Of a stretch of DNA of 64,000 nt, positions 21,286-33,240 are shown in pieces. How positions within the stretch are numbered: position 1 is the first letter of the stretch; the number at the start of each line of letters is the position of its first letter. The position numbers and the translations under genes are program-made. The stretch is from Pollenia angustigena (taxonomy: Eukaryota; Arthropoda; Insecta; Diptera; Polleniidae). The notes beneath the pieces are model-generated. The model saw only the letters and a list, made by a program, of their open reading frames with translations, did not search any database and was not told where the DNA came from. The stretch is taken from contig OV884059.1 in the NCBI GenBank assembly GCA_930367215.1, positions 237,273,803-237,337,802 on the forward strand, read 5' to 3'.

Positions 21286-22761
21286 ATATTTAAAAAAGGT
21301 CGAAGAAATTAGAATAAAATTATGGTAAAATATAGTCCAATTTAGCTTTAAATGGATAGAAACAACACGATGCAATTTTGTGATAATCAGCATACAACTC
21401 ACGATAGATACCGTAGAAAGAGGGACTTTAAAACGGTTAAAAATTTTGTATAATTGTATTGAAATTTGGTCTAATTTATGTTTTCAATACTTAAAATTAC
21501 TCAACCGGCCAAAAATTCCAATTACATATCTCTTTAATACGGCTAAACTGATACACATCATGATAGTTTATTTAAATTTGGTCAAATTGAGTTATATATG
21601 GTAAGCAAGTCGCTAAAGTCCGGGCATTTAATACCCTCTACCACAGAATATACAAACAAATATTTGAGACTGTACCTTATGGACCCGATATAAAAAATAA
21701 GGTTATGAATCATATAAGAGTTTTTTACGCCGAATATTATCTAGATATCTAAATATATCAATATGATATTTGTTATTCTTAAAGAAAAGTTATCGTTGCC
21801 AAATTTATATTGAAACTAACATTTTTAAGGAAGTTATCGTATTGGTAATATTTTTGGGAGTGATATTTGTGTGGGAACTATAGATTTAGAATATAAATTT
21901 TTTGACGCAGATTTAGTCTTAATACCAACATAGAACATGGTTTATGGATACAAAGACTCATATACGGAAAGAAGTTTGTATAAGATCTTTGAGAAATTAT
22001 GGACCGTTCCTCACCGTTTAATTACAATAAATAATTAGAACCAATGTACCAAATTTCCTCAAATAATAGCTACCTGCACTTTGCGCACTACAAAGTGGAC
22101 AGCCAGCCGGACGGCCAGACGGACATCCTTATATCGACTCAGATAGTGATTGAGTCGATCGGTATACTAAACGAAGGTTATAAGACCAATATTTTTAGGT
22201 ATTACAGACACTATGGTGGTGTGGGTATCAAACGAATCCATAAAATATTCTGCTGGTCGGCAAATAATTTATCAAAAAGGTAGAACTGAAGTAAATTAAT
22301 TAACTGTGAGGCTTTATTAATAATTTTAAGATCAATCCAGTCCTTAAATATTTTATTTTTTTTGCGGATTTGACCCAGCCCAATAAAGAACTCTTTCTTA
22401 ATAAGTATTTATTATACTAAACTATTTATTTTTGCACTAAAGGCGATAATTGATAAACAATTTTAAATAACAATAAAAACAGGGAATTGTCAAATTAATT
22501 TTTAAACAAATGTTCTCATTACTCAACATACATTACAACATACAAAATTCAACATATCGTGTAGACACAAAAATTGTATGCTAACTTATTTGTTGAAATA
22601 TCATTTGCTGGCATATGATGATTTTGAAAAATTTGGTATTTTCAGCATATCGTGTAGACACCTAACATATTGAATTTGCTGATAGAGGCATTTGTTATTA
22701 TTTTTAAGCATATGAGTGTAAGCATACATTTGCTGATTCAACATATCGTCTAGACTAAGCT

Positions 22762-23594
22762 TATCAGACGTTCGTAAAATCGAAAAAATGTTTAATAAAA
22801 AAAGTGGTGGATTGTCAAATATTTGCTAAGTGTGACAATTACGGCTTAGGTAAGTGAAATGGACGATTTTCTACGCAATATTTGGCATTTATGGTCTATA
22901 GCTTCCATATGCAAAATTTTAACAAAAAATTCTCTTTACAAATTACAAAATTAAAGGAAATTTTAGTAAAAACCTTACTTATCTATATCAACAACACTAC
23001 TGCGAAAATATTTTAATATTTAATTGATATTAATAAATATCACAAATTTTTTGATTAAAATCAATTTTTTATTCTTTTCTGCACTCTAATCGGACCTACA
23101 AATGTTATTTAAGCACGCTCAACTGTTTATTAAAGTTATCTAAAAAAATATTTTAAATAATTAAATTAAGTTGTTGTTTTTTTTAAACGTGCCTTTGAAA
23201 TTTTTTTTTTTCAATTGTAAAAATGTAATTGTAGCACGTTCATTTTAGAACTATTTTAATAAGTTGATCACGTTTGAAGTCTACCTTCATATTTGAAGTT
23301 TATTTAAGAATTCTTTTCTTGATAACATTTAAAGAATTTTTTTATGTAAAAAAAATTATAAGAATATTTGTAAAGTGTTGCAGGTGACACGCAAAGTAAC
23401 TTAGAGAAAAGGTTCTTGGTACAATTCGAATGGAATATTGACAATTTGTTACCAAAGTTTTTAGCCAAGTTAAAGTACTTAAAACTGTTTTTGGACTTTT
23501 TAAGCCGCACTCATTTTTTTACTAGCAAAAACGGAAATGCAAGCCAAATCTTTAAAACTGAATAATGTTGCAAAAGTTTGAGAGTTGGTGTATT
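22762..23594. other. AT-rich stretch, nothing recognised
   Basis: Low-complexity AT-rich sequence with no convincing frame, RNA or repeat boundary. Confidence 0.5.
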
Positions 23595-23791
23595 GTTTAA
23601 GCTTTGATATTGTTACAAGTAAGACTTTGAGTGTTTAAAATTCTTATTCGCTTTAGGGTTTTATTTGTATAATATTTTTAGCTTTTCTAAAATCTTTGGA
23701 AAAGGTTTCCTGATGATCTGGCCTAAGCAACCAGTGAAATGCGTTTAGAAGCTAGCTTTCCCTCAACAATAAATTTCAGTGTATTTATCAA
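23595..23791 (+). repeat. 200-bp dispersed repeat, copy 1, hammerhead-like core
   Basis: It shares GTTTAAGCTTTGATATTG, TTTCCTGATGATCTGGCC and CAACAATAAATTTCAGTG with the copy at 29220-29415. CTGATGA at 23710-23716 is followed by CTGG...CCAG and GAAA at 23736-23739. Stem III and stem I pairing is poor in this copy. Confidence 0.7.
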
Positions 23792-24146
23792 ATATAAAAA
23801 ATTGGGAATTTAGCACGTCATACAAAAATCTTAATAATAAATTTTGTATTCTCGTAAATAACTTTGATGAGAGTTTAATTACTTTAAAATTTTAAAGTAA
23901 AAACTAATTTTGCATGCGAAAGTTAAACTAGAAAGAGAGAAAAATACACAGCAATGCATCTGGGGTTTGCAAGTTGATTATAATTGTAATCGTAATTGCA
24001 CAGAAATTTTTGCGAAGTATGGATTACAACTTTCTTGATGAAAAATGTCAAGTCAAAACATGTTAAAAATAATTGTATTACAACTTTTAATCAACGCCGA
24101 TTACACTATGACACAAATGAGGAAATTTTTTCTTTTCTTATATAAC

Positions 24147-24232
24147 CACTATATTTTTTTGATCCGCTGTAGTTACCTAACTGCAAAAATCATCATTATT
24201 TAAAATTTTATTGTAAGTTTTTTTTTTTAATT
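24147..24232. repeat. 85-bp dispersed repeat, copy 1
   Basis: It shares TTTTTTTGATCCGCT, ACCTAACTGCAAAAAT and GTAAGTTTTTTTTT with 62795-62880 on the same strand. Family unknown. Confidence 0.65.
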
Positions 24233-24917
24233 TTTTTGTCTAAACTTTGAGATTTTTAAGTGGCTGCTCCATTAGGGTGGTTACAAGGTATATGGAAAGT
24301 TTTTTTTAGAGGCACCCTTTTGGGGCACCCTTCTAAAATAAGACTTGGTAAAATTGTTTCATTGTCGCGATTTGTTTCCTACCATCAACCGCTATTGGGT
24401 AATAAGTTTTTATTCCGTATAAAATTTATCTATTCTGGATCCAAAGGCAATTCTAAGTCGATTAGTCCATGTCCGTGTCTCCGTCTATTGCACAATCGGA
24501 TCAGTAGCAAAGCAGCTATGGACGCAAATTTAGAGCAACCTCCCTAACAAAATTGATATTGCTGTTGTTGTTTATACCACAAAACTCACCTCGTTTATGG
24601 AAAATGTAAATGGAATGTGTGAAATAAAACAAAAACAATTAAAAAAGTATAGCCGATCAAGCCCGACCATATGATATCTTACACCACAATATTTAAAAGC
24701 AAATTATCGGAGGTGTGCCCTATTTGGGACCCATGGGCAATCGTTGATCCACCAGAACAAAATTATGTTATGAAGTTATGATTCATGTAAAAGTTCTTCT
24801 TGCCGAATATTCGTTAGATATCTCCATCTACATATATGAGCTATAGAAAACGGGCTTATATGGGAACTTTGGCTAATTTTGCAACTTCCAGCAGAATATT
24901 TTTTTATTGTCATACTT
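24233..24917. repeat. decayed fragments of the GTCCGTCTGTCTGTC-type repeat family
   Basis: It contains GATCCAAAGGCAATTCTAAG, AGTCCATGTCCGTGTCTCCG and later CCATGGGCAATCG-type segments, with a body resembling the elements at 34556 and 41989. No gene is supported. Confidence 0.45.
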
Positions 24918-25539
24918 ACTAGTAATTTTGCAGGCACCACCTTGAATCGAGACGGTTCAACATATAATGTAGGTGTTTCACTCCCAAGAAGTAAGCAACT
25001 CATGGCGCACAAGTTTCATATTATCGCCAGTCAGAGGTGGCACGATGAAACTACCTGTGGGGAAACCAGGAAAATCTGGCCCATCATAGATGAAAAAAGA
25101 CACGGCGGGCATTACAGCTGTCCAGACATCATCTTAGAAACCTGATTGTGGTTATAACTGGCCACTGGCCCATTGGGAGACAAGCCCAGAGGCTGGGGCG
25201 TCCTTACAATGACTTATGTAGAAGTTGCGGCAAGGATGAGGAGGAAGAGTCAACGGAACATCTTCTCTGTAAATGCCCGGCATTTGGAAATCTAAGACTC
25301 AAAATGTTTGTTCGAAGAGCCCTTGGGGACAAAACTTGTCTCTCTGATGTTGATGTTAACAGGCTCCACTCCTTTACTGAATCAACCGGAGGGCTGCGTG
25401 GGAACACTAGCAGTCAGATAACATAGGACCCATGGGAGACGGTGTGACATGGTAACACAACGGGAACTAATTAATGGACCCACGTGAGCTGTGCTTGATC
25501 ACGGCTGCCAATGGAACCTAACCTAACCTACTAGTAATT
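24917..25539 (+). mobile_element. 5'-truncated non-LTR retrotransposon with 11-bp TSD
   Basis: TACTAGTAATT flanks both sides (24917-24927, 25529-25539). The 601-base insert has only the 3' end of a LINE ORF2 and ends in CCTAACCTAACC-type repeats. The short length and intact TSD are typical of incomplete target-primed reverse transcription. Confidence 0.8.
24960..25426 (+). pseudogene. C-terminal end of LINE ORF2 (zinc-knuckle tail), frameshifted
   Basis: The first part reads VGVSLPRSKQLMAHKFHI and WHDETTCGETRKIWP. After a frameshift at about 25100 it continues LQLSRHHLRNLIVVITGHW, PIGRQAQRLGRPYNDLCRSC, EEEESTEHLLCKCPAF. CRSC...EHLLCKCP is the cysteine/histidine cluster that ends ORF2 in several insect LINE clades with an RNase H region; the exact clade cannot be settled here. 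Confidence 0.8.
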
Positions 25540-25582
25540 ATAAGGTAAAAGTAATTGTCGCCAATCTTATATCAATACCATA

Positions 25583-25683
25583 GACCCCTTTCACACTCGG
25601 CAAGTTACTTGCCGACAACATCTTACCGCTGGCGATTACAAACCAAGAATTGCGCAAGTAACTTGCCGAGAGTGAAAGGGGTC
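25583..25683. mobile_element. 101-bp MITE, GACCCCTTTCACAC ends, ATA duplication
   Basis: Terminal inverted repeats of 30 bases with one mismatch (GACCCCTTTCAC.CTCGGC...) flank a 40-base core. ATA is duplicated at 25580-25582 and 25684-25686. The ends resemble Harbinger-type MITEs. Confidence 0.75.
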
Positions 25684-25972
25684 ATATGAAGGTTATGGCA
25701 TTAAAAGATATTTTCAGGAGTAGTATTTGTATGAGAACGAAGGAGATCGAACTTTTGGTCAAAACGCTATTTTTAAATGCGGGTATTTCGATTATTAAAT
25801 ATGACGGTAACTTTGGTATAATAAACAGGTTATTTTAAAAATTAAAAAAACTCTTGTTGTATATATACCTGTAATTTAAGTATTTTCCTAGTTGTAATAT
25901 TGGGCTTCGTTTTTAAATATGAACATGTCCTAGTAACCACGAAAATCATTATCTTTTGTAATTTTTCTCAAA

Positions 25973-26248
25973 GTTCACGCACCAATTGGTTTTTCCAAAC
26001 CAATACAATATCGAATATTCATAATTTTATGCGGTGTTTTTTATTCTTTTTTAATTTTTTTTTTTTTTTTTGTTAAAAAATGTTAAAGATACGTTTTAGT
26101 TTGCGGAAAAATCTCTTACCATCTCTTAATATTAATGAAATTTCATACTGCTATTTTTTGTTTTAAATAAACATATTACATATTAATTTTGCTTAACCAA
26201 AAAGAAAATTAAAAATTTTCAAAACTTCATCGCGGTTGGTGCGTGAAC
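25973..26248. mobile_element. 276-bp inverted-repeat element
   Basis: It begins GTTCACGCACCAATTGG and ends with the near-complement CGGTTGGTGCGTGAAC. Target duplication is not resolved. The interior is AT-rich with a poly(T) run. Confidence 0.55.
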
Positions 26249-28080
26249 AATTTTGAACTTAGCGAAAAAATAAATATACGTTCCCTTATAGTTGTTTATT
26301 CTCTATCGGACTGTGCTATGCCAATTTTTTATATATTGAAAAATTGTTAAAAAGTACATTAGGGAGTACATATATTAGAGCGACTCACCAACTCGATGTA
26401 CCCTCCTTAAAATGAACCTTGGACTTTTTTAAGATGACATTTGAAATATTTCGGCTCCAGCTTTGTGCTCTCGCGAGCTGGACCATTTTGAAAAAGGGTC
26501 TATTTTTGCATGTTTTGTTAATTTGTGAATCTGTTCCCTTACCAACATATACAAATTAGGTATCGTAAGAAAGGTTTTCTTAAGCCGCGTCCAACTGTAT
26601 CCTTTTTTTTTAAGGATTTTCTGTAAAAATAACGGTTTTTGAATTTTTTGTTCGGGGTTGTTTTTAATATAAGTGCCAAATTAACATATTTTATTCTTTA
26701 GTCGATTTAATTAAGAACGTGTCTCAGCTTTTTTTGAAATTCGTGCTAGTTCGCGTTTTGACAAAAAAGGAACGGGGTGGTAACCCTTCGTTTTATATAG
26801 GGCAATATGGGTATCAAATTTTTTCTTTTGCCAAGTACATCATCTTTGCATGTAAATAATTTAGATTTTTGCAAATTAGATGGATTTTACACGGTGCTCT
26901 GGAATATATATAAATGCCATTTTGTAGTAACGCTAATATGATAGCAGATTTAGTTTCTAGACCATGTATGGCTTTATTTGTAAGAATATATTTGTATAAT
27001 GTAATTGTAAAACTGTTAAATGATTTTTGATCTAGCCAAACGATTTGCAAAATCAAATAATTTTTTATTAAAACTAGTGGTTACGTGTAGGACATCAAAT
27101 ATTTAATAGGTGTGAACATAGCTTAAGTTGAATTGGGTGTCGTTATTTATGTGAATAAAACCGGTTATTTTAAAAATGTTTTATCGAAAACCGGATTTTT
27201 AAACATCAAAATTCGAAAACCGGGTTTTGAAATAATTCGAATAATCGATCTCCATAGTGGAAGCTATGGTCGAATATGGACCGATTCCAATTAAATTTGG
27301 TCAGATGATTTAGTTTGCAATAAAATAAGTTTTGACAAAGTTTACTCTGAATACATACCAAGAAAATAAGATGGTTTATGGTCACAGATACTCTATTCCT
27401 TAACCCTTTCGGTCCTATTGGGATAATTTATCCCAGACAATGTTTAAATGATCCCATTTCTTCTTTAAAGTAAACAAATCACGTTTGCAATTGTCCCAGT
27501 CGAACTTTTTGTGTTATTTTATCAAAGAAGTAACGGTTGCCAATTTTGAGCACATTTTTATAAGATTTGTTCATAGTTTCATAGTGGGACATATTGTCCC
27601 ATTTGTATTAAAAACCCGGTTGGGACAATAGTCCAAAAAATACGATTGGGACAACATCTCAGACAATATCTCAGAATTATGCAAGGAATTACGGAAAAAC
27701 TAATAATGCAAAACATAATAACTTTTTAAGCTTTTTCAGTATGTGTAAACAGATTTTTTATTAACATTGTTGTTTCTCAAATAAGAAGTCGGACCAAAAG
27801 GGTTAAAGAAGCTTGTATGGGGCATATTCATGCCATTTTCAATAGTTTTGGTCCTTGTGACGATTAGAACCAATGTACCAAATTTCATCATATTATCTTT
27901 CAAAAATGCGACTTGTATTTTGCACAGAAGGCCTGCCAGACCGTACACAGTGGGAGATTTTGGGACAAAAATGGAAATAATTCTATATTTTGTAAACGGT
28001 TAGTCCAATTAGAATAAAATTTCAGTTTGCAATTAAGTTTTGGATTTGGGGCCTATAGACATATCGTGAAGAAATTTTCG
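26249..28080. repeat. decayed repeat DNA around the piggyBac-type MITE
   Basis: Segments such as CATAGTGGAAGCTATGG, ATGGACCGATTCCAATT and AATTTGGTC recur in other old repeats (21.3-22.2 kb, 48.1-48.8 kb). There is no coding signal. Confidence 0.4.
27404..27802. mobile_element. piggyBac-type MITE with TTAA duplication
   Basis: It begins CCCTTTCGGTCC and ends GGACCAAAAGGG. TTAA is duplicated at 27400-27403 and 27803-27806. Removing it leaves a continuous copy of the surrounding old repeat (CTATTCCTTAAAGAAGCTTG). The interior repeats TGGGACAA-type motifs. Confidence 0.8.
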
Positions 28081-29219
28081 TTGTAATTGCACAGTGCGTT
28101 CTAGTCGATAATCCGATTATGACAATTTGCGGTTAAATGCAAACCCTACAACCAAAAGAAATATAACTTTAAACTTTATTAAACAAAACACATGAAACAA
28201 AAACTTTAATAACAATTTGCGTTTAAGGCCAATGACACAGCCTTCATGCAAATATTTACTTTTCTACAAAAACTTGAAAAAAAATCTTCAAACGAATCTT
28301 CTTTCAATATTTTATTAAGATTTGCATTTTGTTTCTTTAACCATTATTTATTTAGAAAAAGCGATTTCTGTGATTGCTTTAAATTTCAATTCCATTTGTT
28401 AGAATTACAGATATTGCATTGATAAGTTGAGACATATTGATCTGAAGTCTGAGACATGCATTTCTTTTTTAAAATTCAGTTTTTGTCTGATTTACTTTTG
28501 TGTTGTTTCTCTGGGTGTGTTTTAATTTAAAACAATTAGAAATTCTAAGGACAAGGTTGAACAAATTGCAATGAATTTTATAGTTTATAGATTGTTTTGT
28601 AGAAGTTTAACCAACAATAAAAAATTCATGGAATTTAATATTTTTTTTTGATCTAGTCATCAGTTGGAAAATTAAAAATTTATATGTTTAAAAAATTAAC
28701 AAAAGAGAAATTTTAATTGCAAACTGTGAAAAAATTGGCTTATTTATTTAAACGTTTTTGTAATTTGTTTTATTAAAATTTGTTTTTCTAATTTTGATAA
28801 ATCAATTTTCAGCTATTTAAATTTAAGAAAAAGCTTTTGCTTTTCCTGGTTGTTTTTAGTGCTTTTTCACATTTGACGGGTTTTTAAGCATATTTAGGAT
28901 ATTTCCTTTTCAAGGGATTTAAATAAGCGTTTTTTTCTTGTTTTGAGCTTTGCACTTCTAAAATTTATTTATAATTATCAAAGTGATTTATGGGAATACA
29001 AAATTATTGGATAATAAACTGGTGAGTGCGCGGCCTAAGAAATCTGAACTGGTAACATGCTTTATTTCTTGATTTTCTTACGAAAACAAAAAAAAAAGGA
29101 AATTGGTTTTGTTTATTCTTAACATACTTTCAACTACAATTTATGTTGGGAGAACTCCAACCAATTGTAGTGGGGAATGTAATAAAAGATAAACTCACTG
29201 CTTGTTGTCGTTTTTTTTT
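28081..29219. other. AT-rich stretch, nothing recognised
   Basis: No frame, inverted ends or RNA fold could be supported. Confidence 0.45.
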
Positions 29220-29415
29220 GTTTAAGCTTTGATATTGTTACAAGTAAGTCTTTGAGTGTTTATAATTCTTATTCGCTTAACAGTTTTTTTTGTATAATAT
29301 CTTTAGTTTTCTAAAATCTTTGGATGAAGTTTCCTGATGATCTGGCCTAAGCAACCAGTGAAATGCTCATAGGAATAGTTTATCCCATCAACAATAAATT
29401 TCAGTGTTTTTATCA
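29220..29415 (+). repeat. 200-bp dispersed repeat, copy 2, hammerhead-like
   Basis: CTGATGA (29334-29340), CTGG/CCAG stem II, GAAA (29360-29363). Then UG..CA can form stem III with UA before the predicted cleavage site, and GGAAU pairs with GUUUC upstream (two wobbles). This copy keeps the best hammerhead fold of the three. Confidence 0.6.
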
Positions 29416-29499
29416 AGAATAATAATAATATAGTTTTAAATTATAGCGAAATCTGATTTTTTTTTTGTTGAAAATGTTATTTTTAGTTCTTTCTACCCA

Positions 29500-29778
29500 G
29501 GGGACGGGGCTGATATCGTTTTAGGAGTACCTGCCTATTGCCATTGGATTTTCGGGGAAGCCAATAACTCAAGCTTCTCTGGAGTATAGAATAATACCAG
29601 ATTTTTTAATCGCGGATCGCCAGAACAATCCGGTACTACGGCAACCATCTTCACCCAAGGGATATGGTTAGCCATGGGCTGATAACTATCCCCTTAAGAG
29701 AAATCTAAAAGTGCCGCTTAAGAGGTTCAATATAAGCCCTGGGCTGGTTACTGTAATTGAAATCTTAAAGTGCCGCCA
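29500..29778. other. G/C-richer block with internal duplication
   Basis: AAATCTAAAAGTGCCGC (29700-29716) recurs as AAATCTTAAAGTGCCGC (29760-29776), and CTTAAGAGGTT is matched by AGAGGTT after the MITE at 30515. It is probably part of an older transposon 5' region; not identified. Confidence 0.4.
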
Positions 29779-30514
29779 AAAGGCTCAGTTAGGCGAACGT
29801 TGCTGTACCGTATATGTACTGTATCAATCAGCTGTTTGCATTTTGTTATATAAAAACCAATACAAAAGCTTACCGAAATGCAATGTCCCGTAGCTGCAAC
29901 GTACCATTCTATATAAAATAGAATTTCATACCGTTGTTACGTGACATTTGTAGAACAGTGATGGGCGCCTTGTATGTTACATTGAATGCGGGTATTTTTG
30001 CTCTTTTTTTTTGGAACTTTTTTCAGTATAGCTATGGAATTGCGACAAAACAACTTACAATACAACATATTTCCATAAAAACAAATATACATATGATTAG
30101 ATGTACAAAATAAACAAAATAAACACATACAATGGAAATGTGAATCATATAAAAGGCTTTAAATGGTATCAAAACCTTGTTTGGTGTATGCATATTTACA
30201 CTATATGTATGCTAAAAATATATATGTATGGGCTAAAATACAAATTTGTTTATTGTAAATCTTTAATATAAATATTAAACTATTAACGTTTTTTACATAC
30301 ACAAAATCACATGGTACTTTTTCTGCACAGCGGTCACCAACTAAACATTTTTGATTCCCATCACTGTGTGTTTGTTTTATGTATACTATTGCTTTTGTTT
30401 ATGAATGGGAAAAACATATGACACGTTTTTAAATGTTCTATAAGTGCACCAACGTGCTTACAGTACGGTGCGGTACATTACGGGTACAGCAACATTCGCC
30501 TAACTGGGCCTTTA
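29779..30514. mobile_element. 736-bp inverted-repeat element
   Basis: The left end AAAGGCTCAGTTAGGCGAA and the right-end complement AAAGGCCCAGTTAGGCGAA pair over about 32 bases, through TGTTGCTGTACC. Inside are CAGTACGGTGCGGTACATT-like repeats of the end. TSD unresolved. Confidence 0.65.
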
Positions 30515-30865
30515 GAGGTTAAATATCGCGCACCAGCTCCTAAGCAAAGGGTAAATCCCGATCGCTTTATGATAAAACTGTTATCTTTGTGTTGATTAAG
30601 GCCAAAGTAAAGTTAGGACAATCATGGCAAATAATGAAGGGAATCATGAACAATTTGTTTTATTTAATTTCTACACAAAACTAAAAGATATTTAAATTTA
30701 TTATTTGAATCCAATATTATTGTGACAGATAAACAAATTTTCTTAAAATAAAAAACAGTACGGAAAAAATAGAAGTGAGGAAAAAATCATTCAAAGCTAA
30801 TTTCGATCCACCAAAGGTTAAATAAATTTTGGTTTAAAGATTGATGTTTGACTATTAACTGCCAG

Positions 30866-30986
30866 CAGTCGTCGATGGCTGTGAGTGTTAAACGGCAAAC
30901 CCCTCTGAAGAGATTGACTGGTTGCAATCGAAACATGTAAGGGTAACCTGTCCGTAAAAGCCTGGGTTCGAGCCCCAGCTGCAGTC
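30866..30986 (+). repeat. tRNA-like sequence (possible SINE head or tRNA pseudogene)
   Basis: It starts GCAGTCGTCGATGGCTGTGA, similar to the 5' end and A box of a tRNA-Ser. A GATTG/CAATC stem follows, and it ends with a perfect T arm CTGGG-TTCGAGC-CCCAG (B box at about 30965). Acceptor pairing is poor and the length (about 121) is not that of a normal tRNA. Confidence 0.4.
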
Positions 30987-32211
30987 AAGATTGAAAAATT
31001 ATTATTTTTAATTAATTTTCATGTTGTAAAAATTCCTTTCTTAATAAAAATAATTTAATGAAAATTAAACTTGATGAACTTTAGCCTAATTAAAATATTA
31101 AAATTTGGCTTAAAAATAAAAAAAAATTAAATAAAAGAATGTAAGAGTTAATTATTATAAAGATCTTCAACAACAAACAATAAAAAAATATATCTATACA
31201 TTTTTTTATTTCGAACTGATGTGCAACCACGGAATCACCCATATGTTTTCAATTTCAAAAATAGCTAACTTATTGCAATTCATGTTTTATGAGATTAATG
31301 ATTTCGAATGTTTCTTATATGAAACAAAGACCTGAACGATATTAGTAAACAAAATGCAACAGGTTAAACAGCTTTCAATAATTTGATCTGTCTGTCTGTC
31401 TTTCTTGTTTTCTCTTTCTATTACGATTCAGGTACAATTTCATTAATTAATAATTAAACTTTTTTAAGTAGTGACCTTGGACAAGTAAAATGTCATTATC
31501 AGATAAAAAAATGAATTTCGATTTCACAAAATTATAATAATTTGCACAAAAATAGCAACAATGAAAATATATTACGAATTACAAAAAAAAAAAAAAAAAA
31601 ATAAAAAATAAATAAAAAATTTGTCTGATTAGACAGGCAGACGTTTCAATTAGCAACGAGAACAAGAACGAGTCTGCTTTAATGTTGATTATTTGGTTTT
31701 CAGATTAAAAAATATGTATGAATGTATGTACGTACGTACATAAGTGAATTAATATGTATTTGAAAAATTTGAATTTTGTTATAAAAAACGACGATTATCA
31801 CAAATTTATAAAAAAGTTTATTGACATTAAAATATTAAATATTCTGGGCAAAATTATCTGCATATATTTATTTTAATAAATATGCAATAAGAAAGTAGAT
31901 TATTTATAAACTAAATAGATTTGTCTCGTCTTTGGTCAGCTATAGTTTAATAAAATAGAGAAAATATTGTGTAAAATACAAACGGGAATGTGAAAACTCA
32001 AAGGTTGCATGTGCAAATAAGCGAGTTTTTTTATGATCATTTCTTGTTTCAAAGCACCAAAAACTTATAAAATACATGCATTTGCATATTTGCATTTATA
32101 AAAACAAGTAAACAAGCAGGTTTTACAAAAATACTTGTCATTGAGCTTTTAGCGGCCCCTGGGGGTCCCCATTTGAGAAATTCTGGTTTTAACTACTCGT
32201 TTTGATAATTT
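30987..32211. other. AT-rich stretch with microsatellites
   Basis: Short CTGT repeats lie at about 31388-31402, a poly(A) tract at about 31583-31600 and a GTAT/GTAC repeat at about 31715-31742. No gene is supported. Confidence 0.5.
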
Positions 32212-32431
32212 AGGCCGGGCTTTTGAGATGTGGAATAAGTTTAAACTTAGTTAAACGTAGTCCGAAACTCGAATTTTGATTTTATCTTTTGAGTATTTCA
32301 TTAAAGACCAAACTTTTAAGCTAAACTAAGCTGTTCCGTCAAAATTTTGTATACGAACTTGGTAATGGCGTCACAAATCTGTTTTTAGATTAACTAAACC
32401 TAGTTTAACTGAAATCTTAAAACCTTAGCCT
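32212..32431. mobile_element. possible 220-bp MITE
   Basis: GGCCGGGCTTTTGAGAT at the left and the complement of GGCTAAGGTTTTAAGAT at the right suggest imperfect inverted ends, with further GTTTAA/TTAAAC pairing inside. No clear TSD. Confidence 0.35.
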
Positions 32432-33238
32432 TCGAATAACTTTTTAGGACGTGGCAATATCATCATTGGGGTTTTGACAATAATTCATTAAAATTTTAAG
32501 TATTGAAGCCATTTAAATTAATTTAATTTTACAGTTCAATGCCATTTTCCATCGGAACGTTACTGGGTATGACATTGCGATAATTTGTAACGCTAAACAG
32601 AAAAAACAGAAAAAAGCATAAGTGCTTAAGTCGACTAAAGCTAAATTTCTTAATTTCGTTATTCAAAAGTACCACTCAAGCCCTAAGTATAAATTACTTT
32701 GAACGATTTTTCATAAAGTTATATCAAAATTAATTATCTTTTTATAACAACAACACAATAGTGGTCCTAGACAAGAGATATGTAAATGCTGCCCATGGGC
32801 GCTTTGTTATTTTCTTATTTACACCTTCTAAGTAATGGCAATGTATATCTGCAGAACTACAAGAGCCAAAGTTTCGAAATTATTTAGATACAAGCATCTT
32901 GGTTATCAAAAAACAACATCCGACAAAATATTGGCGGGATTGGAAAAGTGGGCGTGGCACAAAATATATCTATTTATATTTAAAGAACGGTTTTTATAAA
33001 ACTTTCTGTTCTAATCACAACATGGTGAAAGATATATAAGATTTGCAATTTCAGTTTTCATTAAGAACTTTTTATTGCAACAAGTTTTCTTGCAAGTGCA
33101 CTTGACAAATAAAAAATTTGTGTCAAATAAAGAAACAAAAAAATCGCAAGAGTACTTGCTCTCGTGTATCCATCTTCATTCCACTCTCTCTAATCGAGGC
33201 GGCAAAGTAACGGTTTTCGTTAATAATATAATATTGTA
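32432..33238. other. no gene recognised
   Basis: AT-rich, with a segment GGCGGGATTGGAAAAGTGGG at about 32933 that resembles common decayed repeat bodies. Nothing else can be supported. Confidence 0.4.
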
Positions 33239-33240
33239 TA

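Larger units (their letters stand above)
18773..21336 (-). mobile_element. Penelope-like retroelement with 14-bp TSD
   Basis: The element body is 18786-21285 or a little longer. The flanking direct repeat TGGTAAAATATAGT occurs at 18773-18786 and 21323-21336. It has a minus-strand reverse transcriptase and GIY-YIG ORF between inverted arms. The pre-insertion site (TGGTAAAATATAG followed by TCCAATTTAGC) resembles other old repeats in the window (near 35625), so the element landed in one of them. Confidence 0.8.
17510..22761. mobile_element. 5.25-kb composite with 34-bp inverted ends and repeated CATATCGTGTAGAC motif
   Basis: Both ends read AGCTTAGTCTA(C/G)ACGATA... inward for 34 bases with a single mismatch (17510-17543, 22761-22728). 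A 16-17 bp motif CAACATATCGTGTAGAC recurs at least six times within about 250 bases of the two ends, in both orientations. The interior holds older repeats and the Penelope-like element. No clear TSD or transposase was found, so the class is open. Confidence 0.55.

Noticed and set aside
30866..30986. Functional tRNA gene
   Set aside because: The T arm is good, but acceptor pairing fails and the length and anticodon arm are wrong, so it is listed only as tRNA-like.
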